From contig JALBUN010000010.1 in assembly GCA_025174535.1 (NCBI GenBank), positions 992,001 to 1,056,000 of the forward strand: a DNA stretch of 64,000 nucleotides, written 5' to 3'. Origin of the DNA: Cantharellus purpuraceus (Eukaryota > Basidiomycota > Agaricomycetes > Cantharellales > Hydnaceae). The first letter of the stretch is position 1. Each line of letters begins with the position of its first letter. Positions 59,482-64,000 of the stretch are shown here, piece after piece. The notes beneath the pieces are model-generated. The model saw only the letters and a program-made list of their open reading frames with translations, ran no database searches and was not told the DNA's origin. Position numbers and translations under genes: made by a program.

Positions 59482-60197
59482 ATCTCGGAGAAAAGCAGTC
59501 AGTCGTAAGTCGTAAATGGTCGTTACAATGTCGTAGAGTGTAGTGAATTGGCGCAAGCGAGCCAGAGTAAAAACGAAAGGTGAGCAGAGCGAGCCTGTGC
59601 TATCGCATGAACAAATTTGAGAGTCGGATATCCTTCGGCCTCAAGCTCTTGACTGCTGTGCTGGGTGCTGACTCCGCAATGGCTGAAATAGGAGCCAGGT
59701 GCTCATGACGTAATAACATCTATAAGTTGAGCCACTGCAAGAGTTTTCTTGGTTCATTAATGTCGTGGTGAACACAACTAAAAGCCCAAGTATGTTATGA
59801 CAAAACAATCTAAAACCATCAAATACTAGAAATAAGCCAAGTCGTGTTGATGTACACTGGCACTGATGCATCTCCAGCGCACGTGTCGAATTCTGCAGTA
59901 CTGTCCGCGTCAACTCGCGACTCATCAATGCATGTGAACGGTTGAAAGATGGTCGACAGGCCGGCAGTTGACAGAGCCAATGTAAATCACACAGTGAATC
60001 CAACAAACATTTTGATCTCTGGCGTCGATGTCAAGAAATTTATATCCTCCACTGTATATACCATTTCTCCTCAAAGCACGTTCAGTCGTTGCATGACCAG
60101 AGCAAAAACAGACGGCCAGCCCGTGACATCACATTCTTGCCTGCCGTGACGTTACTCAGCTCCTGTCACATCAATTGGTAATTAGTCATCCTCATTA
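59482..60197. other. Intergenic, divergent upstream region
   Basis: Promoter region shared by the TM198-like gene and the beta-helix gene. No coding exon, tRNA or repeat is recognised. Confidence 0.5.
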
Positions 60198-62721
60198 ATG
60201 CACTCTCCTCCGCCTGTTCCGCCTCGAAATACAAGACCAGCCGTACCGTCTTGGGCTGCCGACAGTTTCTCTCCCAAAATCAAGCCCGGGGCACTCTTTC
60301 CTCCTGGCCAATGGCCTACCCCGGAACTTCACCTGCATCCTATTGGGAGATACTCGATCTGCACGACGACGCCGCACACTTCGAGCATCATTCAGAGCTC
60401 CCTTGATAATCTCGGTCCATCATCAACCCTTTATCTTCCAGCTTCATCCGTATGGAGTGTAGATAGCCCAATTCAGTTGCATGAACATCAGGAACTTGCA
60501 ACATGGGGTTATCCTACAAATGAGAAAGAAATGGCTCACCTCGAAGCCGGAAGAGACTGCTATCCGCATGTAATCAATGCACGATCGAAGAGTGGTGCAA
60601 AACTAAGGAATGTTCTCGTCGATGGAGGTCGTGATCGATATGGCCATGAGCCCAAATGTGGAGTTATGCTACAGTATGTCCTTTCCCATAGAAATATCTA
60701 CCAACTTAAAAGGGATGCCCCCGGATAGATTTGGAAACCGAGCAATGGACCAAGTAATAAAATGCATGCACCTCAAATCGTCAGAATGCTTAGACGTCAC
60801 CTAGGTCGTTGATCGGTGCATAATTCGACATCCACGTCAATGGTTATCCTTCTTTATCGTCAATTATGACCCTGGATTTTCTGATCTTTTCATAGGTCTT
60901 GCATCCAAGGCTTCGAAGGCAGCCAAAATGTTCGCATAACTAACAATCGTATTGGTCCAGCCGGTATCGGTGCGGATAAGAATCAAGGAAAGTGGGCGGA
61001 TGGGGTGCGTATGAGTGTTAATCTCGCTACGCCTAAATCCGACTGGGACAGATTTCTTTTGCCGGCACAAATGGCTTAGTGGCAGGCAATGAAATCCTTG
61101 ACGCGACGGATGGGGCTATCGGTAATTTCATTTACATCATTACTCCTTCAATTTATTCACAAATTTTGTAGTGGTGTTTGCTGCTCCAGGGTCGTTGATA
61201 ACATCAAATACAATCATAAACCGCGAGCGCCTCGCCCTTGGTGCGATCAACATGGTCGATTGGGCACCTCGTTAGTACGGGATTTGCCTGCCCGATTGCC
61301 TAACTTACAGCATCCACAGATGACGGTAATTACGCACAAACACGCGTTGTGCACAATACGATCTTGACTCAGGGGATCGCTGGGTACATTAAAGTTGGTA
61401 TTGGTCAAGGCCCGTCCGTCTGGTGGTCGGCGAATCCTTCGGACGCAAAGATCAATCGTGGCGCCATCGTGGCAAATAATTTGATTGATTCGCAAGACAT
61501 CGGACTAGGGCAGGGTTCTATCGGATACGGATTCGCAGTTGCATCAGATGTCAAGGACTGGACATGTGTCGGCAATGTGAGCTCTGAAAGAGTGCGGTAT
61601 GAAGGCGACATCACCAAATCCTTGCCTGTCCCAAATGTTGCGCCTGGTCCATTTGTTCATGACGTCCCGCAAGCGGAGGTTAGGCTTGCTGAATCAGCAA
61701 TAACCTCACAGAACGAAGTGGATCTATACAGAGGGAAGAGTGTCATTCTACAGCCGGAATTCTCACATGGTCGTGGCCGCATCAAGTTCCTCATTTCAAT
61801 CACACCCGGTACCTCCAGAGTGTTAACTTACCAGCCGGGGCAATTTCAGCTAGCGAAAGGACAGGGTATAAGCCTACAAGGTGCGGTACTCAGTTATGAG
61901 CGGGATGGCATGGTCCGTGTGCGTGAACGAGGAGGCAGTGCATCCGGAGCGGTATTATGGGAAGGGGGTCCAGGGAGCCAGACAGTTCCCCCTGATAGTT
62001 ACCTCGCATACAGCACAGGAGGTAAACTGTGCATCTCCACGGGTGACGTATCGCACGTTCACTTCGACTTTATGCCACATATGCCGCTGCACGCGCCTCC
62101 TGGGGACGACTTGGGCATGGCTGCAACTCTCGTGTTTTCGGATACAAACCCGCACCTGTCAATCACGACATCCGCCTCTTCCGTCCTATTCTCATCTTCG
62201 TATACCATTCCCCACTTTCGAGCATTTCCTGGGGGCGAGGTAATAGCTCGTTCCTACCTATATGGAAACTCGCTACGGACGATCCTCTACACCCTTAGCC
62301 CTCACTGCCAGTTTGTTGCCTTACGGAGTAAGAACTCACAAGTGGTCGTGCCAACGCTCCCATTAGTTTGGCCTGCTCCTGAACAAGAGGCAGAGTGGGA
62401 GTGGGAGGTTGTATGGTGCACCCCAAACCCTAGGAAAAAAGAGATGCGGTCCGATGCGATGATGTACTTCCAGGGAGATGGCAACTTGGTGAGTATGTAA
62501 ACCCTGGCGGTACGGTATAAATAATGATTGGAAATGGATAAACTAACATCAACCACCTACGCGCTTACTAGGTTATTCGCTCGCAAGGCTCGGTGCCCTG
62601 GGCATCGGGAAGCAGTGGTAGGACGCCTCCAGCATCATACATACGTTTTGGAATTGGGACTGCAGAGGAGCCTTGGGTCGAAATCATCGACGAAAACGGT
62701 GGAAGAGTGTGGAGCAAGTGA
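60198..62721 (+). CDS. Right-handed beta-helix protein with lectin-like C-terminal domain
   Basis: From the ATG at 60198, the N-terminus is Pro-rich and has no signal peptide. Then STLYLPASSVWSVDSPIQLH and LATWGYPTNEKEMAHLEAG, RSKSGAKLRNVLVDGGRD, VDRCIIRHPRQWSCIQGFEG, NVRITNNRIGPAGIGADKN, WADGISFAGTNGLVAGNEIL and SLITSNTIINRERLALGAIN. These coils with repeated N-x-I/V and G-x-V patterns are those of a parallel beta-helix (pectate-lyase-like fold). A long exon from about 61,320 ends the helix and adds a beta-rich domain: MMYFQGDGNL joined over an intron to VIRSQGSVPWASGSSG, resembling the bulb-lectin repeat QxDGNLV. It ends at 62721. Substrate unknown; it could bind or cut a polysaccharide. 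Confidence 0.72.
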
Positions 62722-63276
62722 CGCATCACTGAAATTTCCACGTGCCAGTGCAATGCCGGTCGGCAGTGATCCATCGAATCACGAGCGATCGGAGTGGCAG
62801 ACAACAGTAGAGTCGACTCTCATGGGCCAACTTAACGGCTCAAGTTTCTGAAATTGCACTCGACAAGTTTTCGACTTGGCGATCAGTTTCTTTCGATGTT
62901 CAAAGTTCAACGTTACTGTCACCGTGGAGTCTCAACGAAATGTACTTTTACATTTCCACATGTTACTCCACTAGAATAAATATAGGTAGTACTAGTGCAT
63001 ACCGAGGAGCACAGCGCTTAACATCTACGCAATTTTACTCCCAGCACAAAGCAAAGGACCGGCGTGACCCATGCTACATCAATACCCCCCATGTGCCGAC
63101 ATGGTCTACGTATGTTAGCACCGCGCTCGCGGAGAAACGCGGTCCGCTAGAGTCACGGGAACGTGAGCCTGCTTCTCTTCAGCCTTATATCTGTCCATGG
63201 CTGAAAAAACACACGGATTTCTTTATCCCACAGTACAAGGGTCTTCCTTCCTCACGTTCAGTTTTGTATTGTTACC
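62722..63276. other. Upstream region of the sugar symporter
   Basis: Gap of 555 bp. A plus-strand frame (62940-63317) overlaps the symporter start in another frame and has no support as a gene. Confidence 0.5.
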
Positions 63277-64000
63277 ATGACGTGGCGCAGACGTGCAGTG
63301 AAGCCGCCGACTGGTGACGAGAAGGTCGTCGTTCCCACAGAGCTGTCGAAGGTCCAGTTCATCTATGCCTACTCGCTGATCACCAGCTTGTTCTTTGCCT
63401 GGGGTTTCGCATATGGGCTTTTGGACTCATTGAACAAGTGCGAACGTTCATGATGTCGTATCAGATTCATGGTGTTAATGCCAGTGTCCCATGCAGGCAC
63501 TTCCAGCAGGTGTTTGGGATCACGAAAACCCAGTCAACATTCATGCAGGTGTCGTATTTCGGTTGGTCACGAAGCGCTCGCATGTGTTATGGAATCCATC
63601 TCATGATCTGCAATTTCAGGAGCGTATTTCCTCTGGGCTCCGTAAGATGTTACGTTCTACAGGGCCGTCACGTATTGATTTTGTCTAGTTGGGCTGGAGC
63701 ATTCATGCGTCGGGTTGGATACAAGGTAATTTCTGTCAATTAAGAGTAGGATGTTGAATAACAATTTCCTTTGCACCTCAAGAACGGTATATACGCAGGG
63801 TTGACGATGTATTCCGTGAGTGAGATCCCGGAATGTGGCCCAATGTCAGACTCACGAGCACGCTGTGTAGCTGGGTGCCAGTGCGTTCAGTTATACCTGT
63901 TTGATCATGATCAGACAATAAGTTGGATATGTCAACTTCAGTATTTTACTGGCCCGGTGAGCATATTGTGAGAATGTCTCCTGTCCTGCATGTCATTGAG
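63277..64000 (+). CDS. Fucose/hexose:H+ symporter family MFS protein (5' part only)
   Basis: FHS-family (FucP-like) major facilitator that in fungi imports hexoses or fucose. From the ATG at 63277: MTWRRRAVKPPTGDEKVV, then helix 1 VQFIYAYSLITSLFFAWGFA and YGLLDSLNK. After an intron HFQQVFGITKTQSTFMQVSY, then AYFLWAP, WAGAFMRRVGYK, NGIYAGLTMYS, each on its own short exon with canonical splice sites. QVFGITKTQSTFMQVSYFG with AYFLWAPWAGAFMRR is the family's helix-2/3 region. The gene runs past base 64000, so helices 4-12 are not in the window. It lies in the same direction as the beta-helix gene, but no functional link is shown. Confidence 0.88.

Overview
The window is nuclear DNA of a filamentous basidiomycete, most likely an Agaricomycete. 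The genes are closely packed on both strands and split by many introns of about 50-60 nt. The products are fungal (septation kinase, TAF6, dynactin p62, ALG6, Scc2/Mis4, a Dal5-type permease). I cannot place the genus. I see no rRNA, tRNA, CRISPR array, prokaryotic operon or full-length transposon.

Layout. 1-11.1 kb is housekeeping: the 5' part of a SepH/Cdc7-like kinase (-), an N-terminal amidase (+), mitochondrial uL5m (-) divergent from TAF6 (+), and EBP2 (-) divergent from dynactin p62 (+). 11.6-20.1 kb holds an uncharacterised Ser-rich protein with a C-terminal prenylation box (-), ALG6 (-), a hotdog thioesterase (-) and a nucleolar ribosomal-L1-domain protein (+). 20.6-26.7 kb holds a multidomain Ras guanine-nucleotide exchange factor (-), with a decayed partial copy of its catalytic domain downstream. 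26.7-29.9 kb has no gene I can support. 29.9-40.6 kb carries a GMC oxidoreductase with an in-frame stop (-), the nucleotide-sugar transporter HUT1 (+), a STYX-like pseudophosphatase (-), a Vip1-like RRM protein (-), a FIST-domain protein (-) and an M20 amidohydrolase (+). 40.6-49.8 kb has a long inverted repeat, a CxxC-rich zinc-binding protein (+), an aryl-alcohol-type aldo-keto reductase (-) and an allantoate-family permease (-). 49.8-64 kb holds the cohesin loader SCC2 (+), a TM7S3/TM198-like membrane protein (-), a beta-helix protein with a lectin-like tail (+) and the start of a sugar:H+ symporter (+) that leaves the window.

There is no single pathway here. The genes serve cell division, transcription, ribosome assembly, N-glycosylation, Ras signalling, nitrogen salvage and small-molecule transport. 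The points most worth following are: the STYX homolog that keeps the catalytic Cys but has lost the invariant Arg; the CaaX protein with a WDE motif near both ends; the RasGEF pseudogene that kept its introns; the GMC stop codon, which an in-frame 51-nt splice could remove; a near-perfect 48-bp inverted repeat; and two introns that need GC-AG splice sites. Exon joins were made by eye from reading-frame continuity and splice motifs. Single junctions may be wrong even where the gene identity is secure.
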